A stretch of DNA of 64,000 nt from Bosea sp. NBC_00550 (GTDB lineage Bacteria > Pseudomonadota > Alphaproteobacteria > Rhizobiales > Beijerinckiaceae): NCBI RefSeq assembly GCF_026020075.1, contig NZ_CP102772.1, positions 930,001-994,000 on the forward strand, written 5' to 3'. The translations under genes were made by a program, and so were the position numbers. The notes below the pieces were generated by a model. That model was not told the DNA's origin and did not search any database. It saw only the letters and a list, made by a program, of their open reading frames with translations. Shown here piece after piece: positions 56,489 to 64,000 of this stretch (the first letter of the stretch is position 1; every line of letters starts with the position of its first letter).

Positions 56489-57637
56489 CTATTTCCGCCG
56501 CCACCAGGCGCGGTCCTCGTGCATCATGCGCAGCAGCATGCCTTCGCGCAGCCCGCGATCGGCGATGCGCACGCGCTCGCTCGGAAAGGCACGGCGGATC
56601 GCCTCGAAGATCGCGCAGCCGGCCAGCACCAGATCCGCGCGCTCGCGGCCGATGCAGGCATTGGCCGCCCGGGCGGCATAGTCCATCTCGATCAACCGGT
56701 CGATGACGGCGAGGATGTCGCGCTGCTGCATCCACAGCCCGTCCACCTCGCGGCGGTCGTAGCGCGGCAGGTCGAGATGGATGCCGGCGACGGTCGTCAC
56801 GGTCCCTGAGGTGCCGAGCAGATGGAAGCCCTTGGCGCTGCGCGCCGCTGCGGCCTTTTTCGCAAAGGGCTCAAGCGCCTGCGCGCTATCCTGCACCATT
56901 CGCTCGAAGAGTTCGCGGCTCACCTGGATGCCGCCATAGCGTTCCGCGACGGTGACCACGCCGATCGGCAGCGAGGCCCATTCGCGGATGCGAGCGGCCG
57001 GGTCGCGCGCCTCGCTGCGCCCGCCGAGCCAGACGATCTCGGTCGAGCCGCCGCCGATGTCGAAGACGATGACGCTTTCCGCCGCAGGGTCCGTCAATGC
57101 CGCGCAGCCGGAGACGGCGAGAGAGGCCTCGGTCCGCTGGTCGATGATCTCGAGCGAGAGCTCGGCCTCCGCCGCGACGCGGCGGATGAAGTCGAGCCCG
57201 TTTGTCGCGGCGCGGCACGCTTCGGTGGTGACGAGCCGGGCGCGGGTGACCCCGCGATTCGCCATCTTGCCGCGGCAGATCTTCAGCGCCTCGACCGCGC
57301 GGTCCATGGCGGCATCCGCCAGCTTGCTGCTGGCGGCCAGGCCTTCGCCGAGGCGAACGATGCGGGAGAAGGCATCGACGACGCGGAAGCCGTGCTGCGC
57401 CGGGCGCGCGATCAGAAGCCGGCAGTTGTTCGTGCCGAGATCGAGCGCCGCATAGGTCGCGATGGTCCGCGGATCGATCGAAGCCGGATCATAGGTCTTG
57501 AAGGCCGCGCTAACCGAAGCGGCGCCGGCCCGTTGCGGATCGGCGTTAGGTCTACGCGGCGGCGTCACATGCGTGACGTCCCGTTGCTGCCGGTCCTCGA
57601 CCGCCACCTTTTCAATCCCTTGACCTGCCGGGCGCAT
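56489..57637 (-). CDS. Ppx/GppA family phosphatase (exopolyphosphatase / pppGpp phosphohydrolase)
   Basis: A 382-aa actin-fold enzyme. Phosphate-1 loop: YAALDLGTNNCRLLIARP; second: IVFDIGGGSTEIVWLGG; with EACRAATNGLDFIRRVAAEA (catalytic Glu region), HLLGTSGTVTTVAGIHLDL and RERADLVLAGCAIFEAIRRA. It is the short form without the extra C-terminal domains of E. coli Ppx. It releases phosphate from polyphosphate or pppGpp; which one cannot be told. Transcribed just upstream of rlmE. The first ~60 residues are poorly conserved, so the true start may be downstream of 57637. Confidence 0.9.
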   Translation of the reverse strand: MRPAGQGIEKVAVEDRQQRDVTHVTPPRRPNADPQRAGAASVSAAFKTYDPASIDPRTIATYAALDLGTNNCRLLIARPAQHGFRVVDAFSRIVRLGEGLAASSKLADAAMDRAVEALKICRGKMANRGVTRARLVTTEACRAATNGLDFIRRVAAEAELSLEIIDQRTEASLAVSGCAALTDPAAESVIVFDIGGGSTEIVWLGGRSEARDPAARIREWASLPIGVVTVAERYGGIQVSRELFERMVQDSAQALEPFAKKAAAARSAKGFHLLGTSGTVTTVAGIHLDLPRYDRREVDGLWMQQRDILAVIDRLIEMDYAARAANACIGRERADLVLAGCAIFEAIRRAFPSERVRIADRGLREGMLLRMMHEDRAWWRRK

Positions 57638-57820
57638 CGGTCCGGCAGGGGCCGCGACGCAGCGCAGCCCGTTGCTTCGATGTTGAGCTAACTACAGCCC
57701 AAGCCCCATGCCAAGCGGAACCTTGCCGCGGCGCCCCGCCGGCCTTGCGCGAGCGGGGGCTGATCGGCAGTGTCCGCTGGCTGGCATGCCGGCAAATGCA
57801 GATGAGGGCAGGGAATCGCC

Positions 57821-59323
57821 ATGGCCGCCAGACACATCCTCGCCATCGATCAGGGCACGACTTCGTCGCGCGCGATCCTGTTCAACGCGTCCCTTTCGGT
57901 CGGCGCCACCGCCCAGCAGGAGTTTCCGCAACATTTCCCCGCTTCGGGCTGGGTCGAGCACGAGCCGGAGGATATCTGGGACAGCGTGCTGGCGACGGCC
58001 CGCGAAGCGATGTCCAAAGGCGGGTTGGGCGCGAGCGACGTCGCCGCCATCGGAATCACCAACCAGCGCGAGACGACGCTGATCTGGGACCGCAGGACGG
58101 GCCGGGCGATCCACCGCGCCATCGTCTGGCAGGACCGGCGCACGGCGCAGACCTGCGCGAATCTCGTCGCCGCCGGCCATGAGGAGTTGGTAGCTGCGCG
58201 CACCGGCTTGCGCATCGACCCCTATTTCTCCGCCACCAAGATCGCCTGGCTGCTCGACAATGTTCCCGGAGCCAGACGCCGTGCGGAGGCCGGCGAGCTC
58301 GCTTTCGGCACGGTCGACGCCTTCCTGCTCTGGCGTTTGACCGGCGGTGCCGTCCACGCCACGGACGCGACCAACGCCGCGCGCACCATGCTGTTCGACA
58401 TCGGCCGCGGCGTCTGGGATGCCGAACTCCTCGCTCTCTTCGGAATCCCCGCCGCTATCCTGCCGGAGGTGCGCGATTGCGCCGCCCATTTCGGCGACAC
58501 GGTGCCGGAGCTCTTCGGTTCGCCGATCCCGGTGCGCGGCATTGCGGGGGACCAGCAGGCGGCGACGATCGGGCAGGCCTGCTTCACGCCGGGAATGGTG
58601 AAATCGACCTACGGCACCGGCTGCTTCGCGCTGCTCAACACCGGCGACAAGCCGGTTCGCTCGAAACACCGCCTGCTCAGCACCGTGGCCTATCAGCTCG
58701 GCGGCAAGCGCACCTATGCGCTCGAAGGCTCGATCTTCATCGCCGGCGCGGCCGTGCAGTGGCTGCGCGACGGGCTCGGCATCATCGAGAAGGCGAGCGA
58801 GACCGGCCCGCTCGCCGAGGCGGCCGATCCCGAGCAGGACGTCTATCTCGTGCCGGCCTTCGTCGGCTTGGGCGCACCGCATTGGGATGCGCATGCCCGC
58901 GGCGCGATGTTCGGCCTGACCCGCAATTCCGGGCCGCGCGAGTTCGCCCGCGCGACGCTGGAAAGCGTCTGCTACCAGACGCTCGACCTGATCGAGGCGA
59001 TGCACGCCGATTGGCCGGAGGCCGGGCAGGGCGGGCGCTCGGTGCTCAGGGTCGATGGCGGCATGGTCGCCTCCGACTGGACGATGCAGCGCCTCGCCGA
59101 CATCCTCGACCTGCCGGTCGACCGGCCGACGGTGCTCGAGACGACGGCGCTCGGCGCGGCCTATCTCGCCGGTCTCGATGCGGGGTTGCTGCCGGAGCCG
59201 GAGCGCTTCGCCGATCAGTGGCGGCTGGAACGGCGCTTCTCGCCGGCCATGGCTGCGAGCCAGCGCGAGCACAAGGTCCGCGGCTGGCACGACAGCGTAA
59301 GGCGGACGCTGAGCGCAAGGTGA
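57821..59323 (+). CDS. glpK: Glycerol kinase
   Basis: A 500-aa FGGY-family kinase that makes glycerol-3-phosphate. N-terminal ATP-site motif [20 protein letters not shown]; glycerol site [20 protein letters not shown] and [46 protein letters not shown] and [19 protein letters not shown] (FGGY signature 1 area); signature 2 area [20 protein letters not shown]. The length is standard. No glpF/glpD genes adjoin it. Confidence 0.97.
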   Translation: MAARHILAIDQGTTSSRAILFNASLSVGATAQQEFPQHFPASGWVEHEPEDIWDSVLATAREAMSKGGLGASDVAAIGITNQRETTLIWDRRTGRAIHRAIVWQDRRTAQTCANLVAAGHEELVAARTGLRIDPYFSATKIAWLLDNVPGARRRAEAGELAFGTVDAFLLWRLTGGAVHATDATNAARTMLFDIGRGVWDAELLALFGIPAAILPEVRDCAAHFGDTVPELFGSPIPVRGIAGDQQAATIGQACFTPGMVKSTYGTGCFALLNTGDKPVRSKHRLLSTVAYQLGGKRTYALEGSIFIAGAAVQWLRDGLGIIEKASETGPLAEAADPEQDVYLVPAFVGLGAPHWDAHARGAMFGLTRNSGPREFARATLESVCYQTLDLIEAMHADWPEAGQGGRSVLRVDGGMVASDWTMQRLADILDLPVDRPTVLETTALGAAYLAGLDAGLLPEPERFADQWRLERRFSPAMAASQREHKVRGWHDSVRRTLSAR

Positions 59324-59410
59324 CCGAAACGCCAGCGCAGATCATCAAGGCTCGGGAGACCATCGCCGACACTGTGGGCCGGGGCGAACTGCTCCAGCAC
59401 GGAACCACGC

Positions 59411-59440
59411 CGTCATCCCGGGCCTGACCCGGGATCCATG
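59411..59440. repeat. REP-like palindromic repeat
   Basis: CGTCATCCCGGGCCTGACCC then GGGATCCATG: CCCGGG-CCTGA-CCCGGG with flanking GTCAT and ATCCATG, the same core as the copies at 62996 and 63064. Lies downstream of glpK. Confidence 0.55.
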
Positions 59441-59555
59441 CCGGAGCGTTTACGAGGGATGGTCCGGCAGCCATATCCGTCGTCTTCTCGCCGGCGTTTG
59501 CCTCTCCGAAACGACTATCGGCGCATGTTCCGGAAGACTGTCGGCGAGGTGCGAT

Positions 59556-60242
59556 GTGGAAACGTCTCTTTATGGACCCGTCAAGCGCTTCCTCGAAGGC
59601 TTGGGTTATACCGTCAAGGGAGAAATAGGGCCCTGCGATCTCGTCGGGCTTCGGGACGATGACCCCTCCGTGGTGGTGATCGGCGAGCTGAAGCTGACGT
59701 TCAATCTCGAACTCGTTCTGCAGGGCGTCGACCGACTGAGTCTCGGCGACGAGATCTGGCTGGCCGCCGAACTGTCCGCCAAGGGCAGGGGCCGCGAAAG
59801 CGATCCGCGATATCGCAATCTCTGCCGGCGGCTCGGCTTTGGAATGCTGGGCGTTTCCAAATCCGGCCGCGTCGACATCCTCGTGTCTCCGACCGCGCCG
59901 ATACCGCGAAAGGATTCCCGCCGGCGTTCGAGATTGGTGGATGAGCACAAGCGGCGTCAGGGCGACCCCGTCGCTGGCGGAGGCACGCGCAAGCCGATCA
60001 TGACGGCCTATCGCCAGCAGGCGCTCGCATGCGCAGCGGCGATGTCATCGGGGCCGCAGCGGCCGCGCGACCTCAAGCCATCCTTTCCCGATGCCCAGAA
60101 AATCCTGCGCCGCAATGTCTATGGCTGGTTCGAACGCTCTGGGCGCGGCGTCTACGCGTTGACCGAGACGGGCCGCAGCGCATTGGCAACGTGGCTGCCC
60201 CAGCCTTCGCTGAGGCAGGAGGAAAGCGTGGTATCCGCTTAG
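59556..60242 (+). CDS. DUF2161 protein: PD-(D/E)xK nuclease-like domain with a winged-helix C-terminus
   Basis: A 228-aa protein with GTG start (METSLYGPVKRFLEGLGYTV). Residues about 20-55 have the nuclease-like pattern D...E-x-K: GPCDLVGLRDDDPSVVVIGE then LKL, followed by VDRLSLGDEIWLAAELSAKG and CRRLGFGMLGVSKSGRVDIL. The C-terminal 90 residues (MTAYRQQALACAAAMSSGPQ, then KILRRNVYGWFERSGRGVYA) look like a winged helix. Databases often call this family 'putative phosphodiesterase'; no activity is established. Monocistronic. Confidence 0.85.
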   Translation: METSLYGPVKRFLEGLGYTVKGEIGPCDLVGLRDDDPSVVVIGELKLTFNLELVLQGVDRLSLGDEIWLAAELSAKGRGRESDPRYRNLCRRLGFGMLGVSKSGRVDILVSPTAPIPRKDSRRRSRLVDEHKRRQGDPVAGGGTRKPIMTAYRQQALACAAAMSSGPQRPRDLKPSFPDAQKILRRNVYGWFERSGRGVYALTETGRSALATWLPQPSLRQEESVVSA

Positions 60243-60291
60243 GTACTGACCATCGGCGCGCGAAAGGCGTCGGCGGGCACAATTGTCAGTG

Positions 60292-60522
60292 TCAGAGATC
60301 TCTTGTGCGATCGGTCAGCGAGTCGATCGCCTCGTCCGCACCCTGATCCGTTTTCAGCACGCCCTCGCGAAGCACCTTCGTCGCCGCGTCGGCCTTCTTC
60401 GCCGGGTCGTCCGGTAGCGGCTTCGTTTCCGCGGTTGCTTCCAGCCCGATATCCTCGGGCTTCTTGCCGTCCTTGCGCGCCGCTGCCGCGAAGGTTGCGA
60501 GAGCTTCCGGTTGCTTGGCCAT
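60292..60522 (-). CDS. Small hydrophilic hypothetical protein (76 aa), probable stress gene
   Basis: Start ATG at 60522 with a perfect AGGAGG site. The sequence (MAKQPEALATFAAAARKDGK, KKADAATKVLREGVLKTDQG) is charged, Cys-free and rich in Ala, Lys and Asp, with no membrane part; probably helical or disordered. It has its own GGAAC-N17-AGTT promoter and is divergent from the YciF-like gene, which has a similar promoter. Function unknown. Confidence 0.65.
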   Translation of the reverse strand: MAKQPEALATFAAAARKDGKKPEDIGLEATAETKPLPDDPAKKADAATKVLREGVLKTDQGADEAIDSLTDRTRDL

Positions 60523-60548
60523 ATCAGCCTCCTGACTGCATTGGGAGC

Positions 60549-60574
60549 AACTCAGGCGCCGGATACGAAGTTCC
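60549..60574 (-). promoter_or_regulatory. Sigma-EcfG type promoter of the 76-aa protein gene
   Basis: Minus strand GGAAC (60574-60570), 17 nt, AGTT (60552-60549), about 27 nt before the ATG. One position from the CGTT consensus. Confidence 0.45.
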
Positions 60575-60596
60575 GGAAACATTTAGGCTTCGTGCA

Positions 60597-60621
60597 GGAA
60601 CGGATCGGCAAATGAGGGGTT
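60597..60621 (+). promoter_or_regulatory. Sigma-EcfG type promoter of the YciF-like gene
   Basis: GGAAC (60597-60601), 16 nt, GGTT (60618-60621), 36 nt before the ATG at 60657. Its -10 half overlaps the left arm of an inverted repeat (60611-60643). Confidence 0.5.
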
Positions 60622-60643
60622 GGGCTTCCACGAACCCCTCATT
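60611..60643. repeat. Perfect 11-bp inverted repeat in the YciF-like gene leader
   Basis: AATGAGGGGTT (60611-60621) and AACCCCTCATT (60633-60643) with an 11-nt loop lie between the putative promoter and the ribosome site. It may be an operator, or a leader hairpin if transcription starts upstream of it. Confidence 0.5.
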
Positions 60644-60656
60644 CCGGAGATGCGCC

Positions 60657-61160
60657 ATGGCTATGACACCGAAGCCGCTGGACGAGATGTTTCTCGACAT
60701 GCTCAAGGACGTCTACTACGCCGAAAAACAGATCCTGAAGGCGCTGCCCAAGATGGCCAAGGCCGCGACGGCACCCGAACTGAAGAAGGCCTTCGAGACC
60801 CACCGCGAGGAAACGGAAGGGCAGGTCGAGCGGCTCGGCCAGGTCTTCGAGATCATTGGCAAGGCGCCCCGTGCCAAGACCTGCGACGCCATTCTCGGGA
60901 TTCTCGAGGAAGGCAAGGCGGTCATGGAGGATTACGCCGACAGCCCGGCTCTCGACGCCGGCCTAGTCGCCTCCGCCCAGGCGGTGGAGCATTACGAGAT
61001 GGCGCGATACGGCACATTGAAAGCCTGGGCCAAGCAGCTCGGCCACAACGACGCCGTCACGCTCCTCGACGCCACGCTTTCCGAGGAAACCAAGACCGAC
61101 AAGGCCCTGACGCAACTCGGCATGCCTGCAAATACCGCCGCCGTCGCCAAGGCCGCCTGA
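60657..61160 (+). CDS. Ferritin-like DUF892 (YciF-family) protein
   Basis: A 167-aa four-helix-bundle protein. Helix 1 PLDEMFLDMLKDVYYAEKQI and helix 2 ELKKAFETHREETEGQVERL carry the Glu and His residues (YYAEKQI, THREETEGQ) of the predicted di-iron or metal site; later helices have ALDAGLVASAQAVEHYEMAR (EHYEMARYG) and LLDATLSEETKTDKALTQL. YciF relatives are induced by stress in enterobacteria and Rhizobiales. A CGGAG site precedes the ATG and a sigma-EcfG type promoter lies upstream. Probable function is metal or oxidant handling; unproven. Confidence 0.92.
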   Translation: MAMTPKPLDEMFLDMLKDVYYAEKQILKALPKMAKAATAPELKKAFETHREETEGQVERLGQVFEIIGKAPRAKTCDAILGILEEGKAVMEDYADSPALDAGLVASAQAVEHYEMARYGTLKAWAKQLGHNDAVTLLDATLSEETKTDKALTQLGMPANTAAVAKAA

Positions 61161-61475
61161 GGAATCGATCGCTCCGGCAACGGAGCCGGGGCGATCGCCA
61201 TCTCCGCGATCCCAGGACCCTGCGCCGTGTTGGCGCTTATCTCATAGCGGGCATCTAGCGGGCATCCGGATCAGATAGCGCGGCACGCGGCGCTCGCCAC
61301 TCCGCCTCGAAGCAAGCCGTAGGCTCCCTTCCGAAATTTACAGAGTGGTGGCCGCAAGCCGGCCTTAACGCGGCGCGTGCGAATTTGCCCGCACAATCGC
61401 GGCCCGCGTCGCCACAGCAGAAGCTCACAGTGTAAGTATCAAGATTTATCGGGCTGTGCGTCGCCACTGGATGAG
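61161..61475. other. Intergenic region between the YciF-like gene and tRNA-Gln
   Basis: 315 bp without a supported gene. It contains a 12-bp hairpin (see next entry) and a tandem TAGCGGGCATC pair (about 61245-61266). Nothing else recognised. Confidence 0.45.
61167..61196 (+). terminator. Hairpin after the YciF-like gene (probable terminator)
   Basis: GATCGCTCCGGC (61167-61178) pairs with GCCGGGGCGATC (61185-61196) over 12 bp with one G-T wobble and a 6-nt loop, 7 bp after the stop. No T-tract. Confidence 0.45.
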
Positions 61476-61549
61476 TGGCTGGGGGACTAGGATTCGAACC
61501 TAGACAACCAGAGTCAGAGTCTGGGGTCCTACCGTTAGACGATCCCCCA
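61476..61549 (-). tRNA. tRNA-Gln (anticodon CTG)
   Basis: On the minus strand the gene starts TGGGGGA, pairing with TCCCCCA before discriminator G and an encoded CCA. The D-arm contains TCTAACGGTAGGAC. The anticodon stem CCAGA/TCTGG encloses CTCTGAC, giving anticodon CTG (Gln). The T-arm CTAGGTTCGAATCCTAG is perfect. 74 nt including CCA. Confidence 0.95.
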
Positions 61550-61859
61550 ACGACGAGGGCGCTGCAGTGGTGCGCCGCGTTGGTGAGCCGGGGTCTAATC
61601 AATGCGATCCGGCTTGGCAAGAGGCGAATTCACGACAAGTGTGAAACACGTCGCGGCATGATGACGATCACTTCGCGCGTCGGGACTGAGCAGGGCTCGG
61701 CAGGAGTGACGCCGCGCTGTTCTCGACCACTACGGCAACGGAAGTGGCTCCGCAGGCCCCGTGTCGGGCCAGGCACCCGGCCGCACGCTCTGCCGGCCTG
61801 TGCCCAGCGCATGGAAACCGCCTTGCGCGGCGAGGGCCTCTTCGGAGAACATCGCGCCC
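61550..61859. other. Intergenic region between tRNA-Gln and the M20 peptidase gene
   Basis: 310 bp with no supported gene; it should contain the divergent promoters of the tRNA (leftward) and the peptidase (rightward). No conserved structure recognised. Confidence 0.4.
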
Positions 61860-62972
61860 ATGAATCAGAACGATGCCGCCGCCGCGCTCTCCGTCTGGGT
61901 TGCGCTTGAAAGCCCCACCAGCCATGCCGCCGGGCTGAACGGCATGATGGACCTCGTGCAGAAGGAGGTCGACGGGCTTCCGATATCGGTCGAGCGCATT
62001 CCGGGACGTGACGGCCTCGGCGACATGGTCGTGCTGCGCGCCGGGCTCGACAACGGCCAGCCGACCGTCGCGCTGATGTCGCATCTCGATACGGTCCATC
62101 CGGTCGGCACCAGCGCCAAGGACCTGCCGGTGCGGATCGAGGGCGACAGGCTCTATGGCCCTGGCGTCTACGACATGAAGGGCGGCGCCTGGCTGGCGCT
62201 GCAGGCCTTCAAGCAGGTCGCCGTTGCCGGCAGCGCCAGGCGGCCGATGGTCTTCCTGTTCACGCCGGACGAGGAGATCGGCTCGCCGACCAGCCGCGGC
62301 CTGATCGAGGAGCTCGGCCGCGGATCGGCGGCGGTCCTCGTCACCGAGCCGGCGCGGCAGGGCGGCAGGATCGTCACCGCCCGCAAGGGCGTCGGCCGCT
62401 TCGATGTCAGGCTCGAAGGGCGCCCCGCCCATGCCGGCTCGCGCCATGCCGACGGCCGCAGCGCGATCCGCGAGGCAGCGCACCAGATCCTCGCGGTCGA
62501 GGCCATGACCGACTATGGCCGCGGCATCACCACCAGCGTCGCGCTCGTCGGCGGCGGGACGGCGGCGAACGTAATCCCGCAGCACGCTTGGTTCAGCGTC
62601 GATTGCCGCGTCACCACGCTGGCCGATGGCGTGACGATGGAGAACCGCATCCTCAGCCTGAAGCCGCATGATCCCGACGTTCAGCTCAAGATCACCGGCG
62701 GCATGAATCGCCCGCCCTATGAGAAGTCGGCGCCGGTGGCGGAGCTGTTCGAGACGGCGCGCCAGGTCGCGGCCAGGGTCGGATTCGATTTGCAGGACTG
62801 CCCGATGACGGGCGGCGGCTCGGACGGCAACTTCACGGCCGCGCTCGGCGTGCCGACCCTCGATGGGCTCGGCATCGACGGCGACGGCGCGCATACGCTG
62901 CAGGAATACGCGCTGATCTCCTCGATCGCGCCGCGTCAAGCGCTGATCAAAGGTTTGCTGGAGACGGTCTGA
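61860..62972 (+). CDS. M20-family zinc metallopeptidase (CPG2 / glutamate carboxypeptidase-like)
   Basis: A 370-aa co-catalytic zinc enzyme. Metal ligands and catalytic residues: VALMSHLDTVHPVG (His, catalytic Asp), GPGVYDMKGGAWLAL (bridging Asp), LFTPDEEIGSPTSRGLIEE (base Glu and ligand Glu), EPARQGGRIVTARKGVGRFD and GGGSDGNFTAALGVPTLDGL with HTLQEYA near the end (last His). A dimerisation domain (GRPAHAGSRHADGRSAIREA) is inserted. No signal peptide, so cytosolic. ATG 61860 follows GGAGAAC; a start at 61761 would add a non-homologous leader. It probably releases C-terminal Glu or a similar acyl-amino acid; the substrate is unproven. Confidence 0.92.
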   Translation: MNQNDAAAALSVWVALESPTSHAAGLNGMMDLVQKEVDGLPISVERIPGRDGLGDMVVLRAGLDNGQPTVALMSHLDTVHPVGTSAKDLPVRIEGDRLYGPGVYDMKGGAWLALQAFKQVAVAGSARRPMVFLFTPDEEIGSPTSRGLIEELGRGSAAVLVTEPARQGGRIVTARKGVGRFDVRLEGRPAHAGSRHADGRSAIREAAHQILAVEAMTDYGRGITTSVALVGGGTAANVIPQHAWFSVDCRVTTLADGVTMENRILSLKPHDPDVQLKITGGMNRPPYEKSAPVAELFETARQVAARVGFDLQDCPMTGGGSDGNFTAALGVPTLDGLGIDGDGAHTLQEYALISSIAPRQALIKGLLETV

Positions 62973-62995
62973 GACGCCGGGAATTGCAAGTACGG

Positions 62996-63100
62996 GTCAT
63001 CCCGGGCGACCGCAGCGAGACCCGGGATCCATGCCCGAACCTCGATCGGAAGCGCTCTGGTGTGGATCCCGGGTTTGCGCTTCGCCTCGCCCGGGACGAC
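62996..63100. repeat. Pair of REP-like palindromes in inverted orientation
   Basis: GTCATCCCGGGCGACCGCAG then CGAGACCCGGGATCCATGCC (62996-63035) is followed by GTGGATCCCGGGTTTGCGCT then TCGCCTCGCCCGGGACGAC (63062-63100), essentially the complement of the first. The core CCCGGG-N-CCCGGG with GTCAT/GGATCCATG edges matches the copy at 59411. They sit between the convergent M20 and accC genes. Confidence 0.6.
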
Positions 63101-63126
63101 CGGCGCATTTCATTTCGAAGGTGCAG

Positions 63127-63160
63127 AACAAAAAAGCCCCTCGCGATGCGGGGGGCTTTG
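63127..63160 (-). terminator. Intrinsic terminator of accC
   Basis: On the minus strand AAAGCCCCCCGCATCGCGAG then GGGCTTTTTTG: a GC-rich stem (AAAGCCCC/GGGGCTTT) followed by six T, 24 bp past the accC stop. Clear rho-independent signal. Confidence 0.88.
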
Positions 63161-63183
63161 TCGTTTCCGACCTGGACCGACGC

Positions 63184-64000
63184 TCAGGCTTCCGGTTCAG
63201 CCATGCCGCCGGCTGCGAGGAATTTCTCGAGCCAGTGGATGTTGTAGTCGCCGTTCAGGATGTCCGGGTTGCGGACGAGCGTGCGGAACAGCGGCAGCGT
63301 CGTGTCGACGCCGTCGACGACGAACTCGTCGAGCGAACGGCGCAGGCGCATCAGGCATTCGTCGCGGTTGCGGCCATGGACGATCAGCTTGCCGACGAGC
63401 GAATCGTAATGCGGCGGGATCGTGTAGCCCTGATAGGCCGCGGAATCGACGCGCACGCCGAGGCCGCCCGGCGTATGGAACGAGGCGATCTTGCCGGGCG
63501 AGGGGCGGAAGGTCGCGGGGTGCTCGGCATTGACCCGGCACTCGATGGCATGGCCCTCGATGACGATGTCGGACTGCTTCAGCGAGAGCGGCGCGCCGGC
63601 CGCGATCCGGATCTGCTCGTTGACGAGGTCGATCCCGGTGATCATCTCGGTGACCGGATGCTCGACCTGGATGCGGGTGTTCATCTCGATGAAGTAGAAC
63701 TCGCCGTCCTCGTAGAGGAACTCGATCGTGCCGGCGCCGAGATAGCCGAGCTTGGCCATCGCCTGGGCGCAGACCTCGCCGATCCGGTCGCGCTCGCCGG
63801 CGTTGAGGGCGGGTGAGGGGCCTTCTTCCCAGACCTTCTGGTGGCGGCGCTGCAGAGAGCAGTCGCGCTCGCCGAGGTGGATGGCATGGCCGCGGCCATC
63901 GCCGAGAACCTGGATCTCGATATGGCGGGGCTTCTCGAGATATTTCTCGATATAGACGGCGTCGTCGCCGAAATTGGCCGTGGCCTCGGTGCGCGCCGTC
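63184..64000 (-). CDS. accC: Acetyl-CoA carboxylase, biotin carboxylase subunit (C-terminal part; runs off the window)
   Basis: The frame is open from the right edge to the stop at 63184, about 271 residues of the usual ~450. It has the ATP-grasp body ([60 protein letters not shown] with the catalytic Glu/Asn/Arg set) and the biotin carboxylase C-terminal domain ([40 protein letters not shown]). It carboxylates biotin on AccB in the first step of fatty acid synthesis. It is probably the last gene of accB-accC, as a strong terminator follows. Confidence 0.96.
   Translation of the reverse strand, partial: TARTEATANFGDDAVYIEKYLEKPRHIEIQVLGDGRGHAIHLGERDCSLQRRHQKVWEEGPSPALNAGERDRIGEVCAQAMAKLGYLGAGTIEFLYEDGEFYFIEMNTRIQVEHPVTEMITGIDLVNEQIRIAAGAPLSLKQSDIVIEGHAIECRVNAEHPATFRPSPGKIASFHTPGGLGVRVDSAAYQGYTIPPHYDSLVGKLIVHGRNRDECLMRLRRSLDEFVVDGVDTTLPLFRTLVRNPDILNGDYNIHWLEKFLAAGGMAEPEA

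Overview
The window is high-GC DNA from an alphaproteobacterium, most likely order Hyphomicrobiales (Rhizobiales) and plausibly Bosea or a close relative. The placement rests on an NDUFA12-type complex I subunit, DUF2155 and DUF2865 proteins, an adenosylcobalamin-dependent ribonucleotide reductase, GGAAC-N16/17-GTT (sigma-EcfG type) promoters and short CCCGGG-centred palindromic repeats. The genus is an inference from gene content and codon style.

Layout. (1) 1-1618: a LysR regulator, cut by the window edge, faces a D-threonine-aldolase/D-serine-dehydratase-like PLP enzyme. (2) 1664-5625: a decayed accessory patch. It holds two frameshifted conflict/defence-type genes, one with a PRTase-CE-like domain, then a broken IS3-family (IS407-group) element inserted in an IS5-family remnant. 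(3) 5757-8095: a small hypothetical protein, a PRC-barrel protein with a textbook sigma-EcfG promoter, and an Nramp metal importer. (4) 8329-26085: the most distinctive region. A response regulator and a sensor kinase (convergent) sit next to a ~3056-aa secreted animal-type heme peroxidase with RTX repeats. A type I secretion ABC exporter, a second, membrane-anchored RTX/cadherin-like protein and an HlyD-type adaptor follow on the same strand. The peroxidase resembles the MopA manganese-oxidising peroxidases in overall design, and an Mn-type Nramp importer lies 3 kb upstream. (5) 26215-27432: a broken IS30-family element.

(6) 27747-64000: mostly core genome. It carries nrdJ, a NIPSNAP protein, NDUFA12, DUF1028, DUF2155, a FUSC-like membrane protein, aat, gyrA, a MarC protein, a chemoreceptor, an exported MetX-like hydrolase, an AsmA protein, a ferric-iron ABC permease and binding protein (no ATPase gene in the window), DUF2865, MAPEG, guaB, an MFS exporter, rlmE, ppx/gppA, glpK, a DUF2161 nuclease-like protein, a divergent pair of probable stress genes (76-aa protein and YciF/DUF892), tRNA-Gln, an M20 peptidase and the 3' part of accC with a clear intrinsic terminator.

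How the parts fit. Region 4 looks like one functional unit: an envelope-sensing two-component pair, a giant extracellular oxidase, its dedicated inner-membrane exporter and adaptor, and an anchored companion; a TolC-type outer-membrane channel must come from elsewhere. The insertion sequences on both sides (4.1-5.6 kb and 26.2-27.4 kb) fit an accessory block set in core chromosome.
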